Translations under genes and position numbers: made by a program
The notes under the pieces: generated by a model
Seen by the model: the letters and a program-made list of their open reading frames with translations, nothing else
The model's database searches: none
Told to the model about the DNA's origin: nothing
Origin: Siphlonurus alternatus
Taxonomy: Eukaryota; Arthropoda; Insecta; Ephemeroptera; Siphlonuridae
Length of the DNA stretch: 64,000 nucleotides
Assembly (NCBI GenBank): GCA_949825025.1
Contig: OX463781.1
Span: 436,501 to 500,500, forward strand
Direction: 5' to 3'
Part shown: positions 34,261-45,692 of the stretch, one piece after another
Layout: every line of letters begins with the position of its first letter
Position numbering within the stretch: the first letter of the stretch is position 1

Positions 34261-34767
34261 CTTTCTTTTTTAAATGTAGCGATTGCCCTACGATGATACA
34301 ACTACTGATAAGAGCGATCTCTGAGAAAATGCTGAAGTAGCGACGACCCTAGCGCAACTTTAAAACCACACGTTGCTTTTGTATTCACTTAACGTAGCTG
34401 ACAAAATATATGAAGATTTATTAATACGAAAACTTTTAAAAACACTCTTCCCTGCTACTTTATACCGAGTGCATTTTGTAACTTTGTGGTTTCGAAATAT
34501 ACATCATGTTTTCAAGTAAACACTGTTGCTGGGTTACAAATAACTCTATACTTTTTTATTTGAATCACGTAGTACTGGAATATTACATGATTCAATAATT
34601 CTTGTAATATTATATTGCATACAATTATTTTTACAAGAGAACTGAAAGTGGAATAAGATTGAATAAAATTTTCTAAATATTTTTCAGTAAAAATTTTATG
34701 CAAAATTATATCAAAACTTTTAACTTTTTTTCTACATACTGTTATTTAAATAGCGGGTCGTTTCGAC

Positions 34768-34781
34768 CCCCCCCCCCCCTT
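34768..34781. repeat. Poly(C) tract
   Basis: A run of about 13 C residues, shorter in unit B (about 54793-54803). Confidence 0.9.
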
Positions 34782-34867
34782 CTTGATAAAGCGTTGGACA
34801 AAAAAATTCCACTAATGCTAAAATTAATTATTAATTTCACTAACAATTGTACGGTTACTAAAGCAAG

Positions 34868-35063
34868 CGGGGTCTGCCATAACCCTTCAATCGAACCCGG
34901 AATTTGCCTGTGACTGAGGGAAACGTGGAAACCTCAGTCAGGATGGACCGCACACCTTTTGTCAATGAACCGGAAGTGCAATGGAATCACATAGTGGAAG
35001 AACGCACCCCTCGGTGGGAGATTCGTGATTGTTGTCGAAAATGGTTACAGCCATCCAACCACT
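34868..35063 (-). mobile_element. 5S rRNA-headed SINE, 3' portion, split by a MITE (unit A)
   Basis: Tail and central domain ('tgactgaggtttccacgttt') and body are present; the 5S head begins 'ggatggctgtaacc'. The head is interrupted at 35063 by the MITE at 35064-35395 and resumes at 35396-35445. Unit B has the same arrangement (about 54905-55095 and 55428-55475), so the nesting predates the duplication. Confidence 0.75.
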
Positions 35064-35395
35064 CAAAGTCCTCTGCTCGTTGTTATTAAACAAAGTATTG
35101 TTGTGTAATGTCTGTCGCGTGAAAAGAAAAACGTGGGATGGTTGTTGATTTAAATATTAACTAGGGTTATACTTATAAGAATCCCAATGGAGCATAGCCC
35201 TGATGTTAACTTATGGAAAATGACAGTTAATTATGAAGTTAAAACGGTTACCTAGTGCCAACAATGCCGTTACGTTCTCTGCTCTGGTGGCAAAATCAGA
35301 CACTACGTCCTCCCATGTTTAACAATGAAAAAGGTTTCATGCGACAGACATTATAAACAATGGTTTGTTAAAACCATTGCGAGTACAGGACTTTG
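35064..35395. mobile_element. hAT-like MITE inserted in a 5S SINE (unit A)
   Basis: Ends CAAAGTCCT and AGGACTTTG are separated by one or two mismatched bases in longer inverted arms. The flanks are 8-bp direct repeats 'caaccact' (35056-35063) and 'caactact' (35396-35403), and the SINE consensus reads straight across when the element is removed. This is good evidence for hAT-type insertion with an 8-bp TSD. Unit B copy 55096-55427; older relative at 14855-15131. Confidence 0.8.
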
Positions 35396-35445
35396 CAACT
35401 ACTACTAAACCACGCTCGGCGATGCTAGATTCTCTGTAAATCAAT
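35396..35445 (-). mobile_element. 5S SINE, head portion distal to the MITE (unit A)
   Basis: 'tactaaaccacgctcggcga' and 'tgctag' complete the 5S-like head (minus strand) started before the MITE. The first nucleotides of the head are diverged. Confidence 0.6.
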
Positions 35446-35633
35446 TATCCGTTTGCAGAAACCATATGATTACGCACAAGAGTGAGTTGTCCTCCGTATT
35501 GAAAACCAATCAGAAGACAATTTAGTGAAGACTTTGTATACAACAAATACTAAGAACTTTTTTTTTTTGTATAGTAATTTGTGTTGGTCGGTTGAAACCG
35601 TAGAATATTATAATTTAATGTAAGTCTTGAATT

Positions 35634-35890
35634 CCCTAGTTGAAAAATTACGTCTCAACTCGTCCTTTACATTGCACGTCTAAACCTATAATATTTTCTA
35701 CTCAAAAACACATTTTATCTCTTCCATCCTCAAAGTGAAGATCAAATGGAGACATTTTTTTAACATTTTATGCTCAATAAGAGAAAAGAAGACGTAATCT
35801 CATTTTTTTCCTCGGTTAGTGCAAAGTTGGAGGGAATTAGAGGAAGAGAGACTTTATTATGAAAGAGAATAAAATATGAAATTTATTTCG
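35634..35890 (-). mobile_element. R1 dispersed repeat (unit A)
   Basis: Left end 'ccctagttgaaaaattacgt', internal 'cctcaaagtgaagatcaaat', right end near 'aaatttatttcgcacgag'. Unit B copy about 55665-55925. Confidence 0.75.
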
Positions 35891-36246
35891 CACGAGTTAA
35901 TTCATCTCTCTCAATTTTCTTATCAAAGTTATCAAGTTTTGGGCAACAACTTGCATCGATATTTGATAAATGTTTCTATAAATAAAAGAAAAGTTTGGAA
36001 TCTGTTCGCAAAGTTTTTTATTTTTCGTTTGATATGAACTCATCGGTGATTTCAATTAACTTTCCATCCAATGCTTTCGTTACTTCTGTTTCAATTGATA
36101 TCGTCATGCAGTTGAAATATTTTGAAACTTAATAAGAATTGATTGAAAGAAAAAATATTTGCATTTATTAATAAAACTACATCAAACGACTTTAGAGTTT
36201 ATATTATTAGTTAATAAAAAAATATAAATATATACATTTATGAAAC

Positions 36247-36443
36247 AGGGGTGGGGGCCTTCGTATGGTATCATATAACTTCGTATTGCATTGTATGACT
36301 TCGTATGATAAAAATATAGAAACTTACGATGCGATGCGATACGAAACGAAGCTGTGTATTATACGCTAGTACACCTGATCGCATAGGTTCTTAATTTTTT
36401 ATCATATGCTGCGAAATCATGCGATCCTGTGTGAGGCAGCCCT
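36247..36443. mobile_element. Candidate MITE with 'gtatgacttcgtatg' motifs (unit A)
   Basis: Starts near 'caggggtgggggccttcgta' and ends 'gtgtgaggcagcccta'. The interior has repeated 'cttcgtat' motifs and an inverted 'gatgcgatacgaa' counterpart. The terminal match is weak; hAT-like ends are possible but unproven. Unit B copy about 56274-56462. Confidence 0.45.
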
Positions 36444-36829
36444 AAGATTCAAAATTTACAAAGTATGAATTAACTGAATTTAAGAAATTTTAATATCATT
36501 AATACCGCACCCTTGTTTGCAAATTTATAAGTCTAATGCGACGTATGAAAGGAAAGATGCCAACAAAATATGAACATAAAATATTATACTATGCACTTAT
36601 TTATTTGTCAATGAATGAATATTTAAAAAAAAATACTGGGAAATAATAAAAAAAAAAAAATAGTCACGTAAAACTATACTTGCAGAAAGTACATTGTTGT
36701 GTTTTTTTGTGATAATAATAAGATTTAAATAAATATTTTAGGAACAAAATATTTCTCTTTTTCCTTCGCAGCAAAATTCAAGGAAAAATCATGTAATATC
36801 TAAAATCAATAATTTTTACATCATAATAA

Positions 36830-36835
<6 letters not shown>

Positions 36836-36899
<64 letters not shown>
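36836..36899. repeat. (AT)n microsatellite (unit A)
   Basis: About 32 AT units. The unit B equivalent (56860-56940) is interrupted by an A tract. Confidence 0.95.
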
Positions 36900-36903
<4 letters not shown>

Positions 36904-37330
36904 ACAGGTAAACTTCCATTTAATCATGTACCTGATCATTTATGTCATTTCCCACACAACCGTACGTGCTACCAATTTTCTAGTTCATTGTGTAGCATTT
37001 TGATGAAATCTGATCGATGTTTACTTGATGGGCACTTGCCTTTTTCAGCCACCCGGTTACTTTGTTTCCTTCCAAACAGTGTAAACGTTAACCCGATAAT
37101 ATTATTTATATTGATGCCACGAGGATTAGTTATTTAAAGAGCATGACATTTTCTTCATTTCAAACTTTAAATTATGAATAACTTTGATACTATATTTTTA
37201 TAGACAAAATTTTATAATGAAAATTGTTGAAATATCCTAGACAATGTAATTAGTTTTGAAAGTCCAGTTCTTCAATTTCTCTTACATATATTTTATTTTT
37301 TATGTTGAAACCTAATGATGGGTAAAGATT

Positions 37331-37614
37331 TGTAACAGAGCTTTTCTCTGTACCATAGCTACTCAATAAACTGGGGTTAGATTAACTCATACACGCGATT
37401 ACCCTAAAATTATTTATTAAACTTCTATTATATACAGACAACCGCGCCTGCCTAGCGGCAGACGCACGAGACGCTCGCGCGCTCGTGGCTGGCGTAGGAA
37501 TGATTACTTGCATATTACACTTCTGCACTGCCAGGTTGGCTGAATGCAGAGCCTGCACGTTTATCTGCAGAGTCACCAATCTCACTCGGAACATTATTAA
37601 TATAGGAGGTTACA
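37331..37614 (-). repeat. 3' LTR (element on minus strand)
   Basis: Plus-strand ends are TGTAACAGAG and AGGAGGTTACA. By eye it is identical to 41123-41406. On the minus strand it contains a TATA-like 'tgtatataatag' followed by 'aataaataat' (poly(A)-signal-like) in the right order for U3-R-U5. A 70-codon minus-strand frame (37382-37594) lies inside and is probably incidental. Confidence 0.93.
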
Positions 37615-37615
37615 T

Positions 37616-37625
37616 GACTCCCCCC
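37616..37625 (-). other. Polypurine tract of the LTR element
   Basis: GGGGGGAGTC on the minus strand, ending one base from the 3' LTR (which starts at 37614 on that strand). This is the expected place for second-strand priming. Confidence 0.7.
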
Positions 37626-40600
37626 GCGGATAACATTTTGTCCTCAAAATGAGAAAAAAAAATATAGATTTATCATTAAAAAAAACTTTTAAAATTTACT
37701 ATGACTCATTGCAAGTAAATATTCCATGCACATTTAAAAAAAAATCAACAATATTTTTATTCCATGTTGTAATCCTTGGATCTTGTTCACTCCTGACGAT
37801 ACGCTGCTCCTCGCGTAGTTATCTGAAACAAGAAAACGAAAAGGCGGTATCTCGTTTGGCAGAGGTTTGACCCACAGTACACTTCAAAATAATTACGTAG
37901 GCTTTATAGAAATTTTATTGTACAGGCACATTAATTAAATTAACAAATTATGCAAATTCAAAACTTTGATGCACAAATTCATTATAGTTAATTTATTAAC
38001 ATTTCCTGAAGCCGCAAGTGTAGGAAGTTACAACTATGCGCTTCTGTCAGCATCTTACTTGCTGGACTCTAGCACGCTTCCTGCTCTGCAATGCACGTGA
38101 AACTTACACTGCAAATTTCAATGTCTAAAGGACACTGAACATAAAGTACATACTGTGAAATTTTACACAGCTGAAAGCAAAAAATTATCTACATTTTATT
38201 TTATTAATGAATATTAATAACAACTTGCAAGAAAAAACACATCACTGTTTTTAAATTCTTTATAAATATTTTGTAACTGGATTTTTACTGTAGCATATTA
38301 TTTAAAACACATGATCGTATACAAAATAAACATCAATATAATATTTTATTTTAACATCTGAAATTTGGCCTGTAATTTTATTTTTTAACTAACTGGCTGG
38401 CATATGAGTACTTTTACTGTGTTATTTGCACACATATATTATATTTTATTGGAACATCTCACAACTGTTTTATTAAATTTTATTTATTAATTAATTTATT
38501 TGGGAACTGTATAAATGCATATATCTTATTTATATACGCAACTCACAAAAACGACTACCTTTTTTATTAGTTAACATTCGCAGTCTCAAAAGCCACATCA
38601 AAAATTATAGACACAACCAATGTCCATTGCATTGCACGCATTCACGCATCTATTAGGCATTACTTTTACTTCGCACGCACCTCCATAATTATTATTTAAT
38701 TCAGTATAGCAGTACATCTTTGCACTATAGCAAAATAAATTGGCTGTCCTTGCAGCTCACACTCGCGCGTTTGCGATAAATAAACATTTTACTGCTCAAT
38801 AATAATTCATTTGCGTGCTTCTATTTACTCATTAAGTAACCTCTACCAATAAGAACTTGTATCCTCTGGAGGATTAGACAAAAAACAAGTAGCATCAGGT
38901 AATATATGTTGGTTAGCGCCCCATGCAGGGACTGGCGAATCCCAAGGCATCAACAAATTAAAAATGCTGCACATTTGGCTACAGATAATCTGCCGCCACA
39001 GAAAACCTTCAAATGCTTTTACTACTGCCCATTGTTTAACAAGTAGCTACATCGATAGCTGTACCACGCATGCCTTAATTACTCTTTTACTTTCGGAGCA
39101 TATCACCACCCTTGGGCGAAAAATATGTGAAACTCAACATCGTATCACTTCCTTGATACGGAAAAACTCGCACTGGCTTGCCTCACGCTCTACCTGACGT
39201 GGTATGTTGCGCGGTCATATTTCACAATAGCATACAATTACACTGCTCCGGCATGCTACACATAATATGCGTGTTTCTATGTGCTTATTTCACTTTTACC
39301 CATTAATTGAGTTGCTTTTTCAAAATTTAACTGAATAGTTCCCTCTTATTACAGTTACCGATTTGTTACTAAAAAGTTGTGATAAAACTTTCAACTAGTG
39401 CAAAAACATACATGACTGCATGTGGCTCGTATTCTTATAGCATTAAAAATAATTAAGTAAAATAAACAAGAAATATTGTAGCATTAATGAACATTTTAAA
39501 TTAAAATATGAGAGAAATATTTACTTCATGACAATAATAATAAAAACTGATAATAATCATCACAGAATTGTACCACAAAGAGAACTACATAATTTTATCT
39601 CAATTAAAATAAAAATAATGCTTGAAACTGTACATCTTTTTAAACAAGCATATAAGTAACTTAAAAACCAACGTTTTATCGACTGCTTAAAATAAAAAAC
39701 TCGAATTAAACTCAGTCTGTTTAGAGATCCATACAGTAACCTTTGCAGGATATATACCTACAGCTAGCGGTACAAGTACTCCTTCTATTAAAAAAAACTT
39801 CATTAAATACCAAGTTCTGACATTCTACAGCCACAATTTCAACAGCTCAATTAATTAGCTCAAAATAATTTCACAGATGTTTCCTCCACGCTGACATCAA
39901 ACAATTTAGTTTAAAAATTAATGTTTGCATCTTATTAACTCTCTTTTTCTTTATTTTAAATGTAAAACAAGAAAAGAAAACGTAAATAAAGGATTTGACA
40001 TGTTACAATTATTTTACCATTTTGCTGGTAAAAAACAAAACTTTTTTTAATGTACATTTTCAGCAATTAATTACATTTTTTATGTGTGTACTCCTTTGAA
40101 ATTTAATATCCCAGCTGATAAGCAAATTTCAGCTTTAAGAAAAATCACTACTTTTTCTCTCATTGAATTTCATCAGTATTGTATATATTGTTCACAATTC
40201 ACCTCACGAGCGACAAACACCACATGATACGAAAAATATTATTGCACGTAATTCTAGTACTCGATCATTTGCACTTTATATTTAATAGACTTTAAAAATC
40301 TCCAAGCCAGTATAAATTAAACTCTCACGAGAAAAACGCACTACAAATCCACTATTAAAACTTGTGCTTCGTTCTAAACATCGTCTTATTTGCTGTATAT
40401 TTTCAATGAACGTTCACATTTATTTTTAAATATAATTTATTTTGCCTCACAATTATTGCAATCAACAAATACAATCCCACTAAATGGGAAAAAAAACTTT
40501 GCATTTTCATTATTTATTAATTATTTGAACGAAAATTACAGTAAACTCAATGTGCCGCACTTACATTAAAACAAATTATAATAAATGTGGGTCAAACTTA

Positions 40601-41102
40601 CCACTTTTCACTCTCTTTGACGTGGTCGGACGACTACATGGTCCGGTTGTACCAGACGAAGCTCTGAATGGTCCTCGATCATGGCACCGCACTCCTCCTG
40701 GAGTCGAAAATACATCTTGGACAACGACGTGGTCCGCAAGCCCTCTCGATGGGGGATGTCTTCTGCGACGAACCTAACTGTTGCATGAAGTTGAATGGAT
40801 GCGGCCCTCGAATCTTCATGATGAACGCTGAACCACGGTATTGATGATATCTTACTTTAAATTTTTCCACGTTGATCATATGTCTCTCTCCTTTACAAAT
40901 ACTGCACTTTTCCGTCGTCTGGAGTACTGTGATTAAAATAACGTTGCCCCGAAGATTAGTCAAAAAATTGTAATAAATTCTTGTTAATTCTACCGACTTA
41001 TTTTTACGCGCACTTTTTTAAGCCATTAAAATGCCCACTTTATATAGTAGCTTTATAACAGAGCTTTAATTAAAATGTTCGAATGCCATTTGAAGATATG
41101 GC
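37626..41102 (-). other. Internal region of the LTR element
   Basis: Strongly AT-rich with no recognised retroviral-type domain on either strand. A minus-strand frame of 94 codons near the 5' side (40679-40963) contains CSICKGERH but no known motif. A moderately GC patch at 38860-39200 was translated by eye on the minus strand and shows stops and no clear pol motif. Remnants too decayed to see are possible. Confidence 0.5.
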
Positions 41103-41121
41103 ATCCCACTTCTCGACACCA
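41103..41121 (-). other. Primer-binding site of the LTR element (tRNA-Leu-like)
   Basis: On the minus strand TGGTGTCGAGAAGTGGGAT lies one base downstream of the 5' LTR. It closely resembles the complement of a tRNA-Leu 3' end, differing from the sequence I recall by one extra base. The exact tRNA must be checked in the host genome. Confidence 0.65.
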
Positions 41122-41122
41122 A

Positions 41123-41406
41123 TGTAACAGAGCTTTTCTCTGTACCATAGCTACTCAATAAACTGGGGTTAGATTAACTCATACACGCGATTACCCTAAA
41201 ATTATTTATTAAACTTCTATTATATACAGACAACCGCGCCTGCCTAGCGGCAGACGCACGAGACGCTCGCGCGCTCGTGGCTGGCGTAGGAATGATTACT
41301 TGCATATTACACTTCTGCACTGCCAGGTTGGCTGAATGCAGAGCCTGCACGTTTATCTGCAGAGTCACCAATCTCACTCGGAACATTATTAATATAGGAG
41401 GTTACA
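41123..41406 (-). repeat. 5' LTR (element on minus strand)
   Basis: Identical by eye to 37331-37614, indicating recent insertion. It carries the same promoter-like TATA and poly(A) signals on the minus strand. Confidence 0.93.
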
Positions 41407-41895
41407 GATTAAAAACATTTCCTTAAATTAATAAATATTTAATATGATAAAATTAGGAAAATTATAATATATACATATATAACAAATTAGCTATGTGTTA
41501 CAATATATTTACATATTATATATTGAATGTTTTGATATAATTATTAGCAAAAACAGTGTATAGACACAACATAATATACTATCAATACTATCAATAACAA
41601 ATTAGAGAAAATTCAATAACCAATCACATTACATTTATCTCATTTCTGTTTCAATTAATTTTAATAAATTTCATCCCAAGCTAGTCTCAACAGGGCTCAG
41701 CGTTGCCATTCAAATCGTTGATGTGCGCATTGCCTGCGGCGTACTAACTTTAATGACGACGAGGTACTCCCCACGACAAATGTTTCTACCGCATGTCACG
41801 TACCATTTATATTACATAATATTATATCTCAACCCTGTTGAACAAGTGACTGAATTTAACCACCAGGCTCGTCATGGACCCGACCTAGTTACAGT

Positions 41896-42428
41896 CAAGG
41901 TGGGTAAAGGTAGAAGGTGGAATTACTTGGCAGGTAGAGGAACTTGAATTTATAGTAGTGTGATGTCGTTGGGCGCGAGAGGGGAAATCTGCCAGGGGTA
42001 GGAGTTTAAGGGTGTGAGGGGAGGGAGTCATGCGAAGCGAGTGGTTACTGGAAGTGCGCGCGCACACGTGGGAGGGGATGCCTCTTCGTGGTGGGAATCA
42101 CTACAGTCAAATTAATTTGGCATATTCCTTTCGGAAGTAGCCGGAAATAGGAAATTTGCTGCTCTTCTGTCAGTATTTCAGTTTTGAAACTTTGCAGAGT
42201 GGTTTAAAGTAAAAGTATTGATCTATGTGTGAAATTCTAACGCTGAAATACGAATAGAAAGACCAGAAACCTTAAATTTCCGGAGGGATTCAAAAGTAAA
42301 TTTGACTGTAGCACTTGCAGCGTCCAGTGACGCTGACGATCGCTGCGCCCGGCTCGAAGTTTTCCGAAGTATGCAGTCGACAAAAACTTGAAATAATTCC
42401 ACCTTCTACCTTTATATTACCCACCTTG
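41896..42428. mobile_element. TIR DNA element (533 bp), intact only in unit A
   Basis: Inverted ends 'caaggtgggtaaaggtag' plus 'aaggtggaatta' on the left, and their complement on the right (interrupted by 'atat'). The flanks are 7-bp direct repeats GTTACAG (41888-41894, 42429-42435). The interior is GC-richer and includes an ETS-like 'cggaagtagccggaaat' region related to the CTTCCGG foldbacks. Unit B has the same flanks with only a 34-bp palindrome (57860-57893). Confidence 0.8.
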
Positions 42429-42435
42429 GTTACAG

Positions 42436-42527
42436 TTTTGTGAGTCACTTCCAATCCAGGGCGGCCTCTCAACATTCGCCTGGTTGTGACTGAGGGAACC
42501 GTGGAAATCTCAGTCAGGATGGTCAGT
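42436..42527 (-). mobile_element. SINE 3' part (unit A)
   Basis: 'gtcacttccaatccagggcg' and 'gcctctcaacattcgcctgg' precede 'tgactgagggaaccgtggaa' and 'tcagtcaggatggtca': tail plus central domain. The head is missing. Unit B copy about 57905-57992. Confidence 0.65.
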
Positions 42528-42647
42528 GGTCAGTGATTGGTTAATATTTGTCACTTGAATAAATAACTAAGACTTCTAATTATAAGTAGAAATTCATTAT
42601 AAATTATAAGTGTCCGGAGAAGTAATTTTTCATTGTTAACCATTGGT

Positions 42648-42920
42648 CCGAGATGAAATAAATTTATTTCATCTTTTATTCGCTATTAAGGTCTCTCCTC
42701 GTCTAATTTCTTCCTATGTTGTACCATTTTAGAGGAGAATACTATAGATTACGTCTTCTTTCCTCTTATTTAGCTTAAAATGTTAGAAATATTGTTTCCA
42801 TTTTATCCTCGCTTTGAGCGAAGAGAAAGTATAAGATGTGTTTTTGAGGTAAAAAGACGTTATAAAATTAGGTTTAAACGTGTAGAGATAAGTTGAAGAC
42901 GTAATTTTTCAACTAGGGAG
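42648..42920 (+). mobile_element. R1 dispersed repeat, well preserved (unit A)
   Basis: 'tccgagatgaaataaattta', 'ttgtaccattttagaggag', 'tcctcgctttgagcgaagag', 'ttttgaggtaaaaagacg', ending 'gtaatttttcaactaggg'. Unit B copy 58108-58379. Confidence 0.75.
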
Positions 42921-43169
42921 GTTTTAATAAAATTTTAATTGATGATCATTTCATGCAAGAGAGAGTTTACAGAAATCTAAAAAAAAAAAAAAAATCAATA
43001 TATAACTCAAAATCTTCTATCCATATTTGAACTTAAAATATAATAAATCCTATAAGGTTCAATAAAAAAAAAATCCCATTCAGATCTGTATGTATAAGAA
43101 CTGGAGTAATTAAAAAAACATGCGAACCAATATTATCTGAATGAACTTACTTGCACGTAGAATTAAAAA

Positions 43170-43184
43170 AATATATATATTTAT

Positions 43185-43252
<68 letters not shown>
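43170..43252. repeat. (AT)n(GT)n compound microsatellite (unit A)
   Basis: An AT run grading into GT repeats. Unit B has only a short 'atgtatatatgtta' at the same place (about 58632), so the array expanded in A or contracted in B. Confidence 0.95.
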
Positions 43253-43736
43253 TAAAAATGTAAACGAAAGTGCATAATAATTATATATTTGACGTTAGTA
43301 TTATGCCAACATTATTTCCTACGTAAAGTAATAAAGATACTGCGATGTAATGTTATAATTATGTCTTAAGTCACGTAAGTATTATGATGCAAATGGTTAC
43401 ATTCTGTATTCTTCCTTAAATCCTTATTGGAAACTTTACCAAGTCATTAAACAATATAAGTATCTAATTAGTAGCTGCAAATTATGTTAACAAACAAACA
43501 TATTCGGTGCTGCGACGTCAAAGCATTATTAACTTGATAAGGGGTTGTTGAAGAAATTGAGAGATTGCAGATTATATGAAGATTATCTTTATAAACAACT
43601 CCCTCTAAAATTTTTCTGTATGGAAAAACTTCAAGTTATTTTTATATTATTTATTTTTATTGTTTTTTTAAGGGATATATACACACCTCTAAGAGCTTAG
43701 AGCTCGCGGCGGGGTAATGGCTAGGGATAAGGTATT

Positions 43737-43822
43737 GCGAAAAGATGGTGGCCACGGCCTGTTGCGCGTTCCAGCATTCGCTGAGGTGAGACTGAGGGAA
43801 CCGTAGAAAACCTCAGTCAGGA
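43737..43822 (-). mobile_element. SINE truncated at the unit A end
   Basis: Tail and central domain ('actgagggaaccgtagaaaa', 'cctcagtcagga') match the complete SINE at 59130-59452. The homology stops abruptly at 43822 where the hAT-like fragment begins. Confidence 0.7.
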
Positions 43823-43823
43823 C

Positions 43824-44458
43824 TAGGGCTGTAGAAAACTCGAAAAATTTTCAGCTCGATCTCGAAAAAAAAAAGCTCGAGTTGGCTCGAAACCCGATAT
43901 TTCGAGCCGAAGCTCGAAAATCGAGCCAGGCTCGAAAATCGAACCAAGTTCGAAAATCGAGCCAAGCTCAAAAATCAAGCCAAATCTTGAAATGGCTCAA
44001 AATCGAGTCAAAGCTCGAAAATATTATTTTTTGCTTTATAAATAACTGTGCAATAATCTTGATAGAATCCATAAATACGAAAATTTATCATAGCAAACTA
44101 AGGAGAAATGTTTTTAAATTAATTTTCGTTCTCTTTCAATTTGTGTGTGCGCGCTATAATTAAGTAGAAAAAAAAAAACAGCGGAACTACAAGATTTTTT
44201 TTCTGTTTAATTGAGGACCTTAAGTTATGAATTGTCAATTGAATTAACTACATTAAACCCTCTGAATAACGCCTACTTCATAGTCAAGCAATTTTATTCT
44301 TAAATTTTTTATTTTATTTTTTTCCAATATGTTAGCGATGCTATATTTATAGTTCTGCTATTAGCGTAAACATTGAAGCATTTAAAGTTAAATACAGTAT
44401 TGTTATAACTAACATTGTAAGTCGTGTGAAGAAGTTTTAAGAATAAGTCGATAGAGTT
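43824..44458. mobile_element. hAT-like element fragment at the A/B junction
   Basis: Starts TAGGGCTGTAGAAAACTCG, the reverse complement of the right end of 4353-6025. It follows that element inward through the 'tcgagc' array to about the position of its AT microsatellite (5422), then stops. Only one terminus is present. The open frame 43882-44163 runs through the array and is not a gene. Confidence 0.75.
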
Positions 44459-44795
44459 ATAGCCCGCGATTTTTTTTAAGGACACGCCCCTTTTTTAGGG
44501 TAAAATTATGGAAAAATACTATTATAGAGAATGTATGGCCTGATGCATTTTTTTTTAAATTATATATTTTTTTGCACCCCATTTTTTTAATTTCTTTTCA
44601 ATACCTGCATTAACGCAATAAATAAAGCTTTGAGTAAATAATTTTAGTTCAATCAAGTAATTCATCTAATAACCACTTTTACATTATTTTTATTAGTTTC
44701 ATGCATGCATGATGCGCGATTTTTACGAAAAAGGGACGTGTGCTATTATTTTTTTTTTTGTTTTGTTTTTGATGAAAAGTTGCAGAAATTTTCTT
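44459..44795. repeat. A/B spacer with imperfect inverted repeat
   Basis: 'ggacacgccccttttttagg' (about 44480-44500) and 'aaaaagggacgtgtgc' (about 44729-44745) are imperfect inverted copies flanking low-complexity T-rich DNA. It may be another decayed MITE. It has no match at the outer edges of either unit. Confidence 0.4.
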
Positions 44796-45527
44796 ATGTT
44801 AAAAATAGATAAACTCCATAAGTGATATATTTCATATAATTATTTAGTTATTCCTACTTACACCATAGGTATAGTCGCATCTTTGAATAAAAGACAAATT
44901 TTTAGTGCACGGAGACATTTATTGTTCCTATATGTATAGATACGAGAAGAAATTCAATATTTTATAATGTTGAGTTAAAAATGTCATAAGTATTTTCATT
45001 CTCGGAGGAATATTAAAGTCAGGTCTTCATTAATAGTTTTTATATCAGTCTGGGAATTCTAAGAATGTAAATGTTTATATTAAAATACTCAATGCTAAAT
45101 ACTTTGAGTAAAAAAAATAATAAAGCATATAATTAGACCTTGTCTCCCTCTTCAAAATTCCAGTAGTAAATGGCGCTAGTGTCAATGTTGTACAAATATT
45201 CAAAGAAATATTCCAAAAAATCGAATGAACTAATTTCAAAGTGTTAATTTACGTATATTTTACTGCTATTTATATCAAATTTATTACTTTTAAAATAAAT
45301 AATTGATGAATTAATGTGAAAATTAATATAAAATTACAACAATTACAAATTGAAATTTTCTTTGTAATATCAAAATAAAAATGCTTGGACGATGCTAGCA
45401 AAATTCAATAAGATGAAGCCAGCTAAGGATATGAGAGAAGCAATGAAAAATTGGACTTATTATTATTGAAGTTAGATCAGAGCCCTTATAGAGATTTCTG
45501 TGACATATGGCCAAAGATTTGATCAGA

Positions 45528-45692
45528 GTTTCGCTGTTACTGAGAGTGGCGGCGCTGCTAAATGCACAGCACGGTTGAGCACGGCCCGGTTCTTGGTGGC
45601 TGAAATTGCCCACGCAGCCAGCGAGTACCGGGCCGTGCCGCTGTGATTCAGTGGCGCCACCACTCTCAGTAGCAGCGATGCTCAGCCCAGGA
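45528..45692. mobile_element. GC-rich foldback element (unit B)
   Basis: Counterpart of 23830-23995 with a few substitutions (for example 'gagagtggcggcgc' versus 'gagagaggcggcgc'). Confidence 0.65.

Larger units (their letters stand above)
37331..41406 (-). mobile_element. Non-autonomous LTR retrotransposon, minus strand, only in unit A
   Basis: Two identical 284-bp LTRs (TG...CA ends) bound 3.5 kb of AT-rich DNA. The TSD is GATT (37327-37330, 41407-41410). Unit B holds the empty site with a single GATT at 57364-57367. A primer-binding site and polypurine tract set the orientation to minus. No gag, protease, RT or integrase was recognised; the longest internal frame is 94 codons. It therefore looks like a TRIM/LARD-type derivative needing a helper. 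A Leu-type PBS with a 4-bp TSD fits Ty3/Gypsy-like relatives (inference). Confidence 0.92.
23098..43822. repeat. Large duplicated segment, unit A (20.7 kb)
   Basis: From 'atgttaaaaatagataaact' at 23098 the sequence aligns by eye, in the same orientation, with 44796 onward. Collinearity continues to 'cctcagtcagga' ending at 43822 (59213 in unit B). Differences are scattered substitutions, small indels and a few discrete insertions, mostly in A: a foldback (31005-31512), a LINE (32057-33008), an LTR element (37331-41406) and a TIR element interior (41914-42411). The unit A end lies inside a SINE that is complete in B. It may be a tandem duplication, or two haplotypes placed side by side by the assembler. 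Confidence 0.93.

Noticed and set aside
37626..41102. Hidden gag-pol genes in the LTR element
   Set aside because: I scanned both strands by eye, including the GC patch at 38860-39200, and saw stops and no protease, RT, RNase H or integrase motif. A profile search could still find remnants.
37382..41386. Two identical 70-codon minus-strand frames as a duplicated small gene
   Set aside because: Both lie entirely within the two LTRs; their identity is that of the LTRs.
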